Below are positions 26,870-38,526 of a stretch of DNA of 64,000 bases, piece after piece; positions within the stretch are counted from its first letter, which is position 1; every line of letters begins with the position of its first letter. The stretch comes from Mycobacterium hubeiense (GTDB lineage: Bacteria; Actinomycetota; Actinomycetes; Mycobacteriales; Mycobacteriaceae), in assembly GCF_002838065.1 (NCBI RefSeq), contig NZ_PIZU01000004.1, positions 1 to 64,000 of the forward strand, written 5' to 3'. The notes beneath the pieces are model-generated. The model made no database searches. It saw only the letters and a program-made list of their open reading frames with translations, and was not told where the DNA came from. The position numbers and the translations under genes are program-made.

Positions 26870-27742
26870 CTACTCGGCGACGCGCAGATCGCGGGTGACT
26901 CTGGTACGGGCCTCGAGCTCGTCATCGGGCGGATAGTCCACGCCGACGAGCGTCAGCCCGTGCGCAGGAGCGGCCGCGAAGTCGCTCGAGCGCCGCGCCG
27001 CGTCCAACAGGCTTGCGCACCACTGCGGTTCACGACGGTGCTCCCCCACCGCCAGCAGAGCACCGACCAGCGAGCGGACCATCGACCAGCAGAACGCATC
27101 GGCGCTGACGTATGCGGTGACAAGATCGCCGTCGCGCACCCACTGCAACCGCTGCAGGTCTCGGATCGTCGTGGCGCCTTCGCGTTGGCGGCAGAACGCG
27201 GCGAAATCGTGCAGCCCCAGTAGATCTCGCGACGCAGCAGCCATCGCTTCCACATCCAGCGGGCGCGGCCACGCCACGACATACCGAGCCTGCAACGGCT
27301 CCACGCCGTACGGCGCCGTCGACAACCGGTACACGTAGTGTCGGCGCAGTGCCGAGAACCGTGCGTCGAAACCCGCTGGCGCCCTGACGATGTCGAGCAC
27401 CCGCACATCGGCGGGCAGAAACCGCGCCAAGCGCCGGACCAGTGGCTCAAACTCCGGACCATCGGGCCTCACCCGCGGGTAGGCATGCTTCAACGCCCCA
27501 GCGGGCACGTCGACATGGGCCACCTGGCCGGTCGCATGCACGCCGGCGTCGGTGCGCCCCGCCGCGAACAACCGCACCGGCGTGCGGAACACCGTCGACA
27601 ATGCCTCGTCGAGCACGCCGGCGACGGTGCGCTGCCCGCTTTGGACCGCCCAGCCCGCGAACTCTGTTCCGTCGTAGGCGATATCGAGCCGAAGACGAAC
27701 GAGCCCGCCATCGGAGTCGATGGCGGGCTCGTCGTCGCTCAT
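26870..27742 (-). CDS. truA: tRNA pseudouridine(38-40) synthase TruA
   Basis: A 290-aa enzyme that isomerises uridines 38-40 in the tRNA anticodon stem. The catalytic Asp is in [27 protein letters not shown] at the N-terminus and [10 protein letters not shown] are family motifs. The reading frame opens at 27763, inside rplQ, but ATG 27742 (MSDDEPAI) has AAGGG just upstream and avoids that overlap. It follows rplQ by 4 bases in the same operon, the usual actinobacterial order. Confidence 0.95.
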   Translation of the reverse strand: MSDDEPAIDSDGGLVRLRLDIAYDGTEFAGWAVQSGQRTVAGVLDEALSTVFRTPVRLFAAGRTDAGVHATGQVAHVDVPAGALKHAYPRVRPDGPEFEPLVRRLARFLPADVRVLDIVRAPAGFDARFSALRRHYVYRLSTAPYGVEPLQARYVVAWPRPLDVEAMAAASRDLLGLHDFAAFCRQREGATTIRDLQRLQWVRDGDLVTAYVSADAFCWSMVRSLVGALLAVGEHRREPQWCASLLDAARRSSDFAAAPAHGLTLVGVDYPPDDELEARTRVTRDLRVAE

Positions 27743-27746
27743 GCCC

Positions 27747-28340
27747 TTAGGACTTGTCGGCATCCTCGTCGGAGTCAGCCTTCTCCTCGGCGACCTCAGC
27801 CTCGGCCTCGGCAGTCTGCGCCTCCTCGATGGCGGCGTCGGTTGCCTTGACCTCCGCGACGGTCTCCTCGGCCTTGGGCTCTTCAGCCGGAGCCTCCTCA
27901 GCAGCCGGAGCTGCCGCCTTGGCCGGAGCGGCCTTCTTCGACGCAGACGCCCGCCGAGCCCGATTGGCCTCCGCGGTCACCGTCTTCTCCCGCACCAGCT
28001 CGATGACGGCCATCGGGGCGTTGTCGCCCTTGCGTGCCTCCACCTTGATGATGCGGGTGTAGCCGCCGTTGCGGTCGGAGAAGAACGGCCCGATCTCGGC
28101 GAACAAGGTGTGCACCACATCCTTGTCGCGGATCTTCTTGAGCACCTCACGCCGGTTGTGCAGCGTGCCCTTCTTGGCGTGGGTGATCAGCTTCTCCGCG
28201 TACGGCCGCAGCGCCCGGGCCTTGGTCTCGGTGGTCTTGATCCGGCCATGCTCGAACAGCGACGTGGCCAGGTTGGCCAGCATCGCCTTCTGGTGGGCGG
28301 ACCCACCGCCGAGGCGAGGGCCCTTGGTGGGCTTGGGCAT
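27747..28340 (-). CDS. rplQ: 50S ribosomal protein L17
   Basis: A 197-aa large-subunit protein. The conserved core is about 120 residues ([17 protein letters not shown], then [14 protein letters not shown]). The remainder is an Ala/Glu/Lys-rich acidic tail of roughly 70 residues, an extension seen in mycobacteria and here longer than usual. AAGGAGTCACCA leads the ATG. It follows rpoA by 26 bases. Confidence 0.97.
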   Translation of the reverse strand: MPKPTKGPRLGGGSAHQKAMLANLATSLFEHGRIKTTETKARALRPYAEKLITHAKKGTLHNRREVLKKIRDKDVVHTLFAEIGPFFSDRNGGYTRIIKVEARKGDNAPMAVIELVREKTVTAEANRARRASASKKAAPAKAAAPAAEEAPAEEPKAEETVAEVKATDAAIEEAQTAEAEAEVAEEKADSDEDADKS

Positions 28341-28366
28341 TGGTGACTCCTTGTATTACAAGCGGA

Positions 28367-29434
<1,068 letters not shown>

Positions 29435-29494
29435 CTACGGCACCCGCTATTTGATGCCGCAAATCCCTTCCGTCATCCGGACGGACGGGAAGTC

Positions 29495-30100
29495 TTACTT
29501 CGAGTAGAGCTCGACGATCAGCTGCTCGGTGAGCGGGACGTCGATCTGCGCGCGCTCCGGCAGCTGATGCACCAGGATGCGCTGGCGTTCGCCCACGACC
29601 TGCAGCCAGGACGGGATCGGCCGCTCACCCGCGGTCTCGCGAGCGATCTGGAAGGGAAGCGTGTTCAGCGACTTCTCCTTCACGTCGATGATGTCGTACT
29701 GCGACACCCGGTAGCTGGGGATGTCGACCTTGACGCCATTGACCAGGAAGTGCCCGTGGCTGACCAGCTGGCGAGCCATCCGGCGGGTGCGCGCCAGTCC
29801 GGCGCGGTACACCACGTTGTCCAGCCGGCTCTCCAGGATGCGCAGCAGGTTGTCACCGGTCTTGCCCGGCTGACGCACGGCCTCGTCGTAGTAGCGACGG
29901 AACTGCTTTTCCATCACGCCGTAGGTGAAGCGGGCCTTCTGCTTCTCCTGCAGCTGCTGGCGGTATTCGCTTTCCTTGATGCGCGCGCGGCCGTGCTGAC
30001 CGGGCGGGTAGGGACGCTTCTCGAACGACTGATCACCACCGACGAGGTCGACGCCCAGGCGGCGCGACTTGCGGGTGGCGGGTCCGGTGTAACGAGCCAT
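29495..30100 (-). CDS. rpsD: 30S ribosomal protein S4
   Basis: A 201-aa primary 16S rRNA-binding protein. MARYTGPATRKSRRL opens the protein, and the S4 RNA-binding domain is seen as LDNVVYRAGLARTRRMARQL. The Cys-rich N-terminal zinc knuckle of some S4 proteins is absent. S4 often represses its own operon. AGGAGG leads the ATG. It lies 15 bases after rpsK and 75 bases before rpoA. Confidence 0.98.
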   Translation of the reverse strand: MARYTGPATRKSRRLGVDLVGGDQSFEKRPYPPGQHGRARIKESEYRQQLQEKQKARFTYGVMEKQFRRYYDEAVRQPGKTGDNLLRILESRLDNVVYRAGLARTRRMARQLVSHGHFLVNGVKVDIPSYRVSQYDIIDVKEKSLNTLPFQIARETAGERPIPSWLQVVGERQRILVHQLPERAQIDVPLTEQLIVELYSK

Positions 30101-30115
30101 AAGTTCTGATTCCTC

Positions 30116-30529
30116 CTAGACCCTGCGCCGCTTCGGCGGACGGCAGCCGTTGTGCGGCTGCGGCGTGACGTCGGAAATGGCGCCGACCTCGAGGCCGGCG
30201 GCCTGCAGCGAGCGGATCGCGGTCTCGCGGCCCGAACCCGGGCCCTTCACGAACACGTCGACCTTGCGCACGCCGTGCTCCTGGGCCTTGCGGGCGGCGT
30301 TCTCGGCGGCCAGCTGCGCGGCGAACGGGGTCGACTTGCGCGAACCCTTGAAGCCGACGTGGCCCGACGACGCCCAGGCGATGACATTGCCCTGCGGGTC
30401 GGTGATGGTGACGATCGTGTTGTTGAACGTGCTCTTGATGTGCGCGGCGCCGTGCGGGACGTTCTTCTTTTCCCGGCGGCGGGTCTTGGCAGCGCCCTTC
30501 TTCGGGGCGGCTTTCTTGGCTTGGGGCAT
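30116..30529 (-). CDS. rpsK: 30S ribosomal protein S11
   Basis: A 137-aa small-subunit platform protein. The N-terminus is Lys/Ala-rich, then [19 protein letters not shown] and the C-terminal [13 protein letters not shown] are diagnostic. It starts 3 bases after the rpsM stop, so translation is coupled. Confidence 0.98.
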   Translation of the reverse strand: MPQAKKAAPKKGAAKTRRREKKNVPHGAAHIKSTFNNTIVTITDPQGNVIAWASSGHVGFKGSRKSTPFAAQLAAENAARKAQEHGVRKVDVFVKGPGSGRETAIRSLQAAGLEVGAISDVTPQPHNGCRPPKRRRV

Positions 30530-30532
30530 CGG

Positions 30533-30907
30533 TTACTTGGCCTTCTTCTTGCCGGCGATGGTGCGCTTGGGGCCCTTGCGGGTGCGCGCATTGGTCTTGG
30601 TCCGCTGGCCGCGCACCGGCAGGCCGCGACGGTGGCGCAGACCCTGGTAGCAGCCGATCTCGATCTTGCGGCGGATGTCGGCCTGCACCTCGCGGCGCAG
30701 ATCACCCTCCACCTTGAGGTTGCCCTCGATGTAATCGCGCAGTTGGGTCACCTGATCGTCGGTCAGGTCCTTGGTGCGCATGTTCTTGTCGATGCCGGTG
30801 GCTTCCAGGATCTCCTGGGAGCGGGTACGGCCGATGCCGTAGATATAGGTCAACGCGATCTCCATGCGCTTATCGCGCGGCAGATCGACGCCCACGAGAC
30901 GTGCCAT
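30533..30907 (-). CDS. rpsM: 30S ribosomal protein S13
   Basis: A 124-aa protein contacting the P-site tRNA and the head-platform bridge. [20 protein letters not shown] at the start, [10 protein letters not shown] and the basic C-terminal [14 protein letters not shown] identify it. AGAAGGA lies upstream of the ATG. The 149 bases between rpmJ and this gene contain no recognisable gene; they could form a leader for S4-type feedback, not demonstrated. Confidence 0.98.
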   Translation of the reverse strand: MARLVGVDLPRDKRMEIALTYIYGIGRTRSQEILEATGIDKNMRTKDLTDDQVTQLRDYIEGNLKVEGDLRREVQADIRRKIEIGCYQGLRHRRGLPVRGQRTKTNARTRKGPKRTIAGKKKAK

Positions 30908-31056
30908 CAGGCGGTGTTCCTTCTTCTAAGCGGAGGTCTGGTCCCAGTCCGTTCCCCGGCTCGGCGGGGGTCCGGCCTCCGTGCCGGACGTACGCGAGCG
31001 GCCTATCCGCTCAGTGGAACTGGGATTTCGTCATTAAGTTGTCTGGCAGCTACCGC

Positions 31057-31170
31057 TTATCCCTGGCGCTGCTTGTGGCGGGGATCGGAGCAGATCACCA
31101 TGACCCGCCCATGCCGACGGATCACCCTGCACTTGTCGCAAATGGGCTTGACGCTCGGGTTCACCTTCAC
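31057..31170 (-). CDS. rpmJ: 50S ribosomal protein L36
   Basis: A 37-aa zinc-ribbon protein read directly from the minus strand. It opens with a GTG codon, then [16 protein letters not shown], and ends in DPRHKQRQG. The zinc ligands are Cys11, Cys14, Cys27 and His32. The GTG start is at 31170 and the TAA at 31057. It lies 27 bases after infA in the alpha operon. Confidence 0.96.
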
Positions 31171-31197
31171 GGCTGTGTTCGATCCTTCTAGGTCTAG

Positions 31198-31419
31198 TTA
31201 CTTGTACCGGTAAACAATGCGGCCCCGGGACAGGTCGTAGGGAGACAACTCCACCACGACGCGGTCCTCGGGCAGGATGCGGATGTAGTGCTGCCGCATC
31301 TTGCCGCTGATATGGGCGAGCACCTTGTGACCGTTCTCCAGCTCAATGCGAAACATCGCATTGGGCAGGGGTTCGACCACCCGGCCCTCGACCTCGATGG
31401 CACCGTCTTTCTTGGCCAT
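31198..31419 (-). CDS. infA: Translation initiation factor IF-1
   Basis: A 73-aa OB-fold protein that blocks the ribosomal A site during initiation. [39 protein letters not shown] and [10 protein letters not shown] are the near-universal IF-1 sequence. The frame is open far upstream, but GGAGGAT just ahead of ATG 31419 fixes the start. It is the first gene of the alpha operon here, behind a ~140-base leader. Confidence 0.98.
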
Positions 31420-31564
31420 ATCCTCCGTCGTCCCTATGTTGGCGCCGCTGGCGCAGCTTCCGCTCCGACTACAAAACGTGAGCCGGGAGCAGGGAATTCC
31501 AAGATTCCAGCAGTTCCGGAGCAGGGGCACGCAGGAGTCGGCGCGGTGACCGCACCGTCGGTCC

Positions 31565-31592
31565 ATACTACCTGTTCGGCCGCGGTGCCCAA
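31565..31592 (-). promoter_or_regulatory. Candidate SigA-type promoter for infA and the alpha operon
   Basis: On the minus strand TTGGGC (31592-31587), a 16-base spacer and TAGTAT (31570-31565). This would give an untranslated leader of about 140 bases before infA. The -10 is good and the -35 weak. Confidence 0.35.
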
Positions 31593-31667
31593 AATCGCCG
31601 AACACCGACGTCAGGGCGCCTGAGCTGAGCCGATATCGATTGGACGTGGCGCGCATACTTGTTACCG

Positions 31668-33335
31668 ATGACCGGCCCCACCTCACAGTCTCGCAAACCC
31701 GTCATTCTGACCGTCGACGACGACCCCGCCGTATCCCGTGCGGTGGCGCGCGACCTGCGCCGCCACTACGGCGACGACCACCGGATCGTGCGCGCCGAGT
31801 CGGGCCCCGACGCGCTGGAAACACTGTCCGAGCTCAAACTGCGCGGTGACACCGTCGCAGTCTTGGTCGCCGACTACCGCATGCCGCAGATGAGCGGCAT
31901 CCAGTTCCTCGAAGAGGCGATGGACCTCTACCCCCGGGCCCGGCGGGTGCTGTTGACGGCCTACGCCGACACCCACGCCGCGATCGACGCCATCAACGTC
32001 GTCGACCTGGACCATTACCTGCTCAAACCGTGGGATCCGCCCGAGGAGAAGCTCTACCCGGTGATCGACGCGCTGCTCGAGGCCTGGCGCGCCGACGGCG
32101 ACCGGGTGATCCCCCACACCAAGATCATCGGCCACCCATGGAACGCCCGGTCATCGCAGGTACGGGAGTTCCTGGCGCGCAACGGGCTGTACTACACGTG
32201 GATCCGCGCCGACGAACCCGAGGGCCGACGGCTGCTGGAAGCCGCCGACCAGGACGGTCTGACGCTGCCCGTGCTGATCACCGAGCAGGGCGAAACATTG
32301 GTGGCCCCGGCCGACACCGAGATCGCCGACCAACTCGGGCTGACCACCACGCCGTCCAAGGACTTCTACGACCTCATCGTGGTCGGCGGCGGGCCGGCCG
32401 GGCTGGCGGCCGCGGTGTACGGGGCGTCCGAAGGGCTCAAGACGGTACTGATCGAACGCACCGCGACGGGCGGGCAGGCCGGCCAGAGTTCACGCATCGA
32501 GAACTACCTTGGCTTCCCCGACGGCGTCTCGGGCGGCCAGCTCGCCGACCGCGCCCGCAGGCAGGCCGAGAAGTTCGGCGCCGAGCTGATCACCGCCCGC
32601 AAGGCGGTGGCGCTCGAAGTCAACGGTTCGGCGCGCACCATCCGGTTCGAAGACGGCGCCTCCATCGACGCCCACGCCGTGATCTTGGCCACCGGCGTCT
32701 CCTACCGGCAGCTGCCCGCGATCGGATGCGAGAAGCTCACCGGCGCCGGGGTCTACTACGGCGCCAGCACCTCGATCGCGACCGACTGCGGCGGCGAAGA
32801 GGTGTACGTCGTCGGCGGCGCGAACTCCGCCGGGCAGGCCGCGGTGAACCTGTCGAAGTACGCCAAGTCGGTGACGCTCGTCGTGCGGGGCCCGTCGCTG
32901 GAAGCGTCGATGTCGTACTACCTGATCCAGCAGGTGGAGGCCATCGACAACATCAAGGTGCGCACCTGCACCGTCGTCAAGGAAGTGTGCGGCGACGGCC
33001 ACCTGGAACGGCTGGTCCTCGAGGACCAACGCACCGGCGCGACCGAGGAAGTCGCATGTGCTCGCATGTTTATCTTCATCGGCGCCGAACCGCGCACCGA
33101 GTGGCTGGACGGCGTGGTGGCCCGCGACGACTACGGCTTCGTGCTGGCCGGCCCCGACCTGCGCAACGTCTGCGGCTGGACGCTGGACCGCCCGCCGCAC
33201 CACCTGGAAACAAGCGTGCCCGGTGTGTTTGTTGCAGGTGATGTGCGCGCCGAATCCGCCAAGCGGGTGGCGGCGGCCGTCGGCGACGGATCGATGGCCG
33301 TGATGCTGGTGCACCGCTACCTGGCCGAGGCATGA
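31668..33335 (+). CDS. Response-regulator receiver fused to thioredoxin reductase-like flavoprotein
   Basis: A 555-aa three-part protein. Residues about 8-125 form a CheY receiver with acceptor Asp69 ([11 protein letters not shown]), the acidic pair in TVDDDPA and the Lys in LLKPWD. Residues about 150-225 resemble a glutaredoxin/thioredoxin fold whose active-site stretch is HPWNARSS, without Cys pairs. Residues about 235-555 form an FAD/NADPH thioredoxin-reductase fold ([41 protein letters not shown]). The CxxC of true thioredoxin reductases is replaced by G-A-S-T (GVYYGASTS). ATG 31668 is chosen over a TTG 9 bases upstream. It is followed by a histidine kinase 13 bases downstream, making an atypical two-component pair with an enzymatic output. 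Confidence 0.87.
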
Positions 33336-33348
33336 GGAGCTGATTGCG

Positions 33349-34797
33349 ATGGGCGAGACCTGTCTGCCCGACGAACTGCGCACGCTGTTCCTGTTCGAGG
33401 CGCTGTCCGACCGACAGCTGCAGATGCTGTGCGAAAACGGGCACATCCAGACCTTCGAGCCCGGCCCGATCTGCACCGAAGGCGAGCCCGCGACGTGCTT
33501 CTACGTGCTGCTCGACGGCGAGTTGGTGATGTCGAAGCGCTCGGGCGGCGTGGACATCGAGACCAACCGGACCTCGCAGCGTGGCGTGTACGCCGGTGCG
33601 TGGTCGGCGTACATCCCCGGCGAGGAGCACGTCTACCAAGCCTCGGTGCGGGTGACCAAGCCGTCCCGGTTCTTCGTGCTCGACGCCGACGCGTTCGCGC
33701 GGTTCATGCAGTCGGAGTTTCCGATGGCCGTGCACCTGATCGAAGGCCACCGGGTCGGCGGTATGCGAACTCGGCAGATCATCGATCAGCGCGAGAAGCT
33801 GCTGGCGCTGGGCACCATCACCGCCGGGCTGACCCACCAGCTCAACAATCCCGCCGCGGCCACCGCCCGGGCCGTCGCCGAGCTTCGCGAGGACCTCGGC
33901 AAGATGCGCCACAAGCTGGCGATGCTGGCCGACGGCAAGTTCACGCCCCAGGCGCTGCGGGTGCTGGTCAGCATCCAGGATGAGGTCGCCGAGCAGGTCG
34001 CGAAGTCCAAGTCGGAACAGCTCACCTCGCTGGAGGCTGCGGACCGCGAGGAACGTCTCGGTGAATGGCTTGAGGAGCAAGGCATTTCGGGTGCGTGGGA
34101 TTATGCGCCGACGTTCGTCGACGCCGGGTTGGACATCGATTGGCTAGAACGCATCTCGGCATCGGTCGACGAAGTGGACGCGTCGGCGTCGCTGCAGGGC
34201 GCCATCGGCTGGCTGAACTACACCATCAAGACCGAACTGCTGATGAAGGAGATCGCCGACGCCAGCGAGCGCATCTCCAAACTGCTGGCCGGCGCCAAGC
34301 AGTACTCGCAGATGGATCGCGCGCCGTATCAGAACGCCAATGTTCACGAACTGCTGCACTCCACCCTCAAGACGATCTTCGGCGACAAGGTGGGCGGCGA
34401 CAAGCCGATCAAGCTGGTCAAGGAATGGGATAAGTCGCTGCCCGAAATTGCTTGCTATCCAGGTGATTTGAACGAAGTGTGGACGAACGTCATTCACAAT
34501 GCGATACAGGCGATGGACGGTGCTGGCACGCTGACCATCCGGACCATGCGGGAAAACGAGCAGATGATCCGGGTGGAGATCTGCGACGACGGCCCCGGCA
34601 TCCCCGACGACATCGTGGACCGCATCTTCACGCCGTTCTTCACCACCAAACCCTTCGGCGAGGGCACCGGGCTCGGGCTGGATTTGGCCCGCCGCATCGT
34701 CGTCGAAAAACACCACGGCGACCTGCGGGTGGAGTCGCGTCCGGGCGATACTCGCTTCATCGTGCTGCTACCGCTGAACGCGCCAGCGCCGGAGTAG
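33349..34797 (+). CDS. Sensor histidine kinase with N-terminal cyclic nucleotide-binding domain
   Basis: A 482-aa soluble kinase. Residues about 8-125 are a Crp-type cNMP-binding barrel (EGEPATCFYVLLDGELVMSK). The phospho-acceptor is His163 in AGLTHQLNNPAAA. A long helical insert (about 180-290) separates it from the catalytic ATPase domain with boxes N (NVIHNAIQAM), G1 (ICDDGPGIP), F (FTPFFTTKPFGEG) and G2 (GTGLGLDLARRIV). No transmembrane helix. It probably phosphorylates the receiver of the preceding flavoprotein, and cAMP is a plausible input. GAGGAGC precedes the ATG. Confidence 0.9.
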   Translation: MGETCLPDELRTLFLFEALSDRQLQMLCENGHIQTFEPGPICTEGEPATCFYVLLDGELVMSKRSGGVDIETNRTSQRGVYAGAWSAYIPGEEHVYQASVRVTKPSRFFVLDADAFARFMQSEFPMAVHLIEGHRVGGMRTRQIIDQREKLLALGTITAGLTHQLNNPAAATARAVAELREDLGKMRHKLAMLADGKFTPQALRVLVSIQDEVAEQVAKSKSEQLTSLEAADREERLGEWLEEQGISGAWDYAPTFVDAGLDIDWLERISASVDEVDASASLQGAIGWLNYTIKTELLMKEIADASERISKLLAGAKQYSQMDRAPYQNANVHELLHSTLKTIFGDKVGGDKPIKLVKEWDKSLPEIACYPGDLNEVWTNVIHNAIQAMDGAGTLTIRTMRENEQMIRVEICDDGPGIPDDIVDRIFTPFFTTKPFGEGTGLGLDLARRIVVEKHHGDLRVESRPGDTRFIVLLPLNAPAPE

Positions 34798-34942
34798 CGG
34801 ACAGCGCCGGACGCCGCGAGGCTGTCGTTGTCGTGGATAAGTGCGAGAAGGGACCACGATAACCACAGTTTCGCGGCGCGGTGCGACCTCTCGTCGTCTC
34901 CGCCCAGGAATAGCCGACACCGAGGATCAGGTTGACCCCACC

Positions 34943-35779
34943 ATGACCGACGCAAAACCCGATCTCGGCAAGTTCGGATCATTCGGCCGGGGCGTGACGC
35001 CACAGCAAGCAAAAGACATCGAGGCGCTGGGCTACGGCGCCGTGTGGGTGGGCGGGTCACCACCCGCCGCGCTGGACTGGGTCGAGCCCATCTTGGAGGC
35101 GACGACGACGCTGCAGGTGGCCACCGGCATCGTCAACATCTGGACCGCCGCGGCGGGACCGGTCGCCGAATCTTTTCACCGCATCGAGGCGGCGCATCCG
35201 GGCCGCTTCCTGCTCGGCATCGGTGTCGGGCATCGCGAGGCGCACCAGGAGTACCGCAAACCCGTTGAAGCGCTGAGAGATTACCTCGACAAGCTGGACG
35301 AGTACGGCGTCCCCAAGCAGCGGCGGGTGGTGGCCGCGCTCGGGCCGAAGGTCCTGCAGCTGTCCGCGCGGCGGTCCGCGGGCGCCCATCCGTACCTGAC
35401 CACGCCCGAACACACCGCGAAGGCCCGCGAGCTCATCGGGCCTGAGGCCTTCCTTGCGCCCGAACACAAGGTCGTGTTGACGACAGACGCGGAGAAGGCC
35501 CGCGCCGTCGGCCGCAAGGCGCTCGACATTTACCTCAACCTGAATAATTACGTGAACAACTGGAAGCGGTTGGGCTTCACTGACGACGACGTGGCACGGC
35601 CCGGCAGCGACCGACTCGTCGACGCCGTCGTCGCGTACGGCACCGTCGACGCCATCGCGGCGCGGCTGCGAGAACATCTCGACGCGGGCGCCGATCACGT
35701 GCCCGTGCAGGTGCTGACCGGACCGGACAAGTTAGTACCGGCGCTTGCCGAGCTGGCCGGACCACTTGGCCTGAACTGA
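34943..35779 (+). CDS. F420-dependent luciferase-like (LLM) oxidoreductase, copy 1
   Basis: A 278-aa TIM-barrel protein related to Rv3463, which lies next to infA in M. tuberculosis. Signature stretches are GYGAVWVGGSPPAALDWVEP, TGIVNIWTAAAGPVAES and GRFLLGIGVGH. LLM proteins near this family use F420 or FMN. A longer open frame exists from 34841, but ATG 34943 (MTDAKPDLGKFGSFG) aligns with the start of the downstream copy. The intergenic stretch before it has no clear ribosome-binding site. Substrate unknown. Confidence 0.88.
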   Translation: MTDAKPDLGKFGSFGRGVTPQQAKDIEALGYGAVWVGGSPPAALDWVEPILEATTTLQVATGIVNIWTAAAGPVAESFHRIEAAHPGRFLLGIGVGHREAHQEYRKPVEALRDYLDKLDEYGVPKQRRVVAALGPKVLQLSARRSAGAHPYLTTPEHTAKARELIGPEAFLAPEHKVVLTTDAEKARAVGRKALDIYLNLNNYVNNWKRLGFTDDDVARPGSDRLVDAVVAYGTVDAIAARLREHLDAGADHVPVQVLTGPDKLVPALAELAGPLGLN

Positions 35780-35790
35780 GGGGATTCGAC

Positions 35791-36633
35791 ATGACCGAAC
35801 TCAAGCCCGAGCTTGGCCGCTACGGGGTGTGGACCGGTGGCCCGGTGCAGCCGGAGCAGGCCGTCGAAATAGAGAAGCTCGGCTACGGCGCGGTGTGGGT
35901 GGGCGGATCGCCTGCTGCCGAATTGTCGTTCGTGGAGCCGATTCTGGAGCAGACGCAGAGACTGCAGGTGGCTACCGGCATCGTCAACATCTGGACCGCC
36001 GACGCCAAGGCGGTCGCCGAGTCCTTCCACCGTATCGAGGCCGCGTATCCGGGCCGGTTTCTGCTCGGCATTGGCGTCGGCCATCCGGAGCACACCCAGG
36101 AGTACCGCAAACCCTACGACGCCCTAGTCGCCTACCTCGACGAACTCGACAAGGCCAAGGTGCCGACCAGCCGGCTGGTCGTCGCCGCGCTGGGACCCAA
36201 GGTGCTCAAGCTGTCCGCCCAGCGCAGCGCCGGTGCACACCCCTACCTGACCACGCCTGAGCACACCGCCTGGGCGCGCGAGTTGATCGGCAACACAGTG
36301 TTTTTGGCGCCTGAGCACAAGGTGGTGCTGACAACCGATGCCGAGCAGGCACGCGAGATCGGCCGCCAGAGCGTGGGCTTCTATCTCGACCTGAGCAACT
36401 ACGTGAACAACTGGAAGCGGTTGGGCTTCACCGACGCCGACGTCGCCAAACCGGGCAGCAACAGGCTCATCGACTCGGTCGTCGCCTACGGCACCCCAGC
36501 TCAGATCGCGCGGCGTCTCGGTGAGCACATCGAGGCCGGCGCCGACCACGTGACCATTCAGGTGCTGGGCGGCTGGGACAAGCTGATTCCGACGCTGACG
36601 GAGCTCGCCGGCCCGCTGGGCCTCACGAGCTGA
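35791..36633 (+). CDS. F420-dependent luciferase-like (LLM) oxidoreductase, copy 2
   Basis: A 280-aa close paralogue of the gene 11 bases upstream, matching it along the whole length, including identical NYVNNWKRLGFTD and SAGAHPYLTTPEHTA stretches. Differences cluster at the N-terminus and around residues 110-130, where the active site may be tuned. TGAGGGGATT provides a ribosome-binding site. The last 11 bases overlap the end of the convergent YdeI-like gene. The two copies probably arose by tandem duplication. Confidence 0.88.
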   Translation: MTELKPELGRYGVWTGGPVQPEQAVEIEKLGYGAVWVGGSPAAELSFVEPILEQTQRLQVATGIVNIWTADAKAVAESFHRIEAAYPGRFLLGIGVGHPEHTQEYRKPYDALVAYLDELDKAKVPTSRLVVAALGPKVLKLSAQRSAGAHPYLTTPEHTAWARELIGNTVFLAPEHKVVLTTDAEQAREIGRQSVGFYLDLSNYVNNWKRLGFTDADVAKPGSNRLIDSVVAYGTPAQIARRLGEHIEAGADHVTIQVLGGWDKLIPTLTELAGPLGLTS

Positions 36634-36901
36634 CGGCTTTGCCTGTGCGCTCGCGGTGCTTGCACCCCGGCCAGCAGCACGGGCGGCGCTTACCTTCCTC
36701 CAGCTCTTCGAGGGTCCGTCGGATGCGGCGCTCACGGGTCACCTGCTGCTTGGCGTCTTCCACCCAGCAGATGAACTCGTTGCGCGCCAAGGGCGTGATG
36801 TCGTTCCAGGCGTCGAGTGCTGCACCGTCGCCGACCAATGCGGTGCGGAGATCCGCCGGCAGCTTGTGCACCACACCGCCCGGTACTCGTTGGCTGCTCA
36901 C
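36623..36901 (-). CDS. YdeI/OmpD-associated-like small protein
   Basis: A 92-aa protein from GTG 36901. HKLPADLRTALVGDGAALDA, then WNDITPLARNEFICWVEDAK and RRIRRTLEELEEGKRRPCCW match the C-terminal domain of the YdeI/OmdA family. Two Cys pairs near the end (CCWPGC) are unusual and could bind metal. Function unknown; homologues have been linked to bacteriocin or stress protection. The longer frame upstream runs antisense through rmlB and is rejected. Confidence 0.75.
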   Translation of the reverse strand: MSSQRVPGGVVHKLPADLRTALVGDGAALDAWNDITPLARNEFICWVEDAKQQVTRERRIRRTLEELEEGKRRPCCWPGCKHRERTGKAVSS

Positions 36902-36928
36902 ACGGCCAGGGTAGCCCGCTAGGGTTGA

Positions 36929-38522
<1,594 letters not shown>

Positions 38523-38526
<4 letters not shown>

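Noticed and set aside
30908..31056. Possible extra gene or riboswitch between rpmJ and rpsM
   Set aside because: No convincing short frame with ribosome-binding site and no recognisable riboswitch core; at most a leader for ribosomal feedback.
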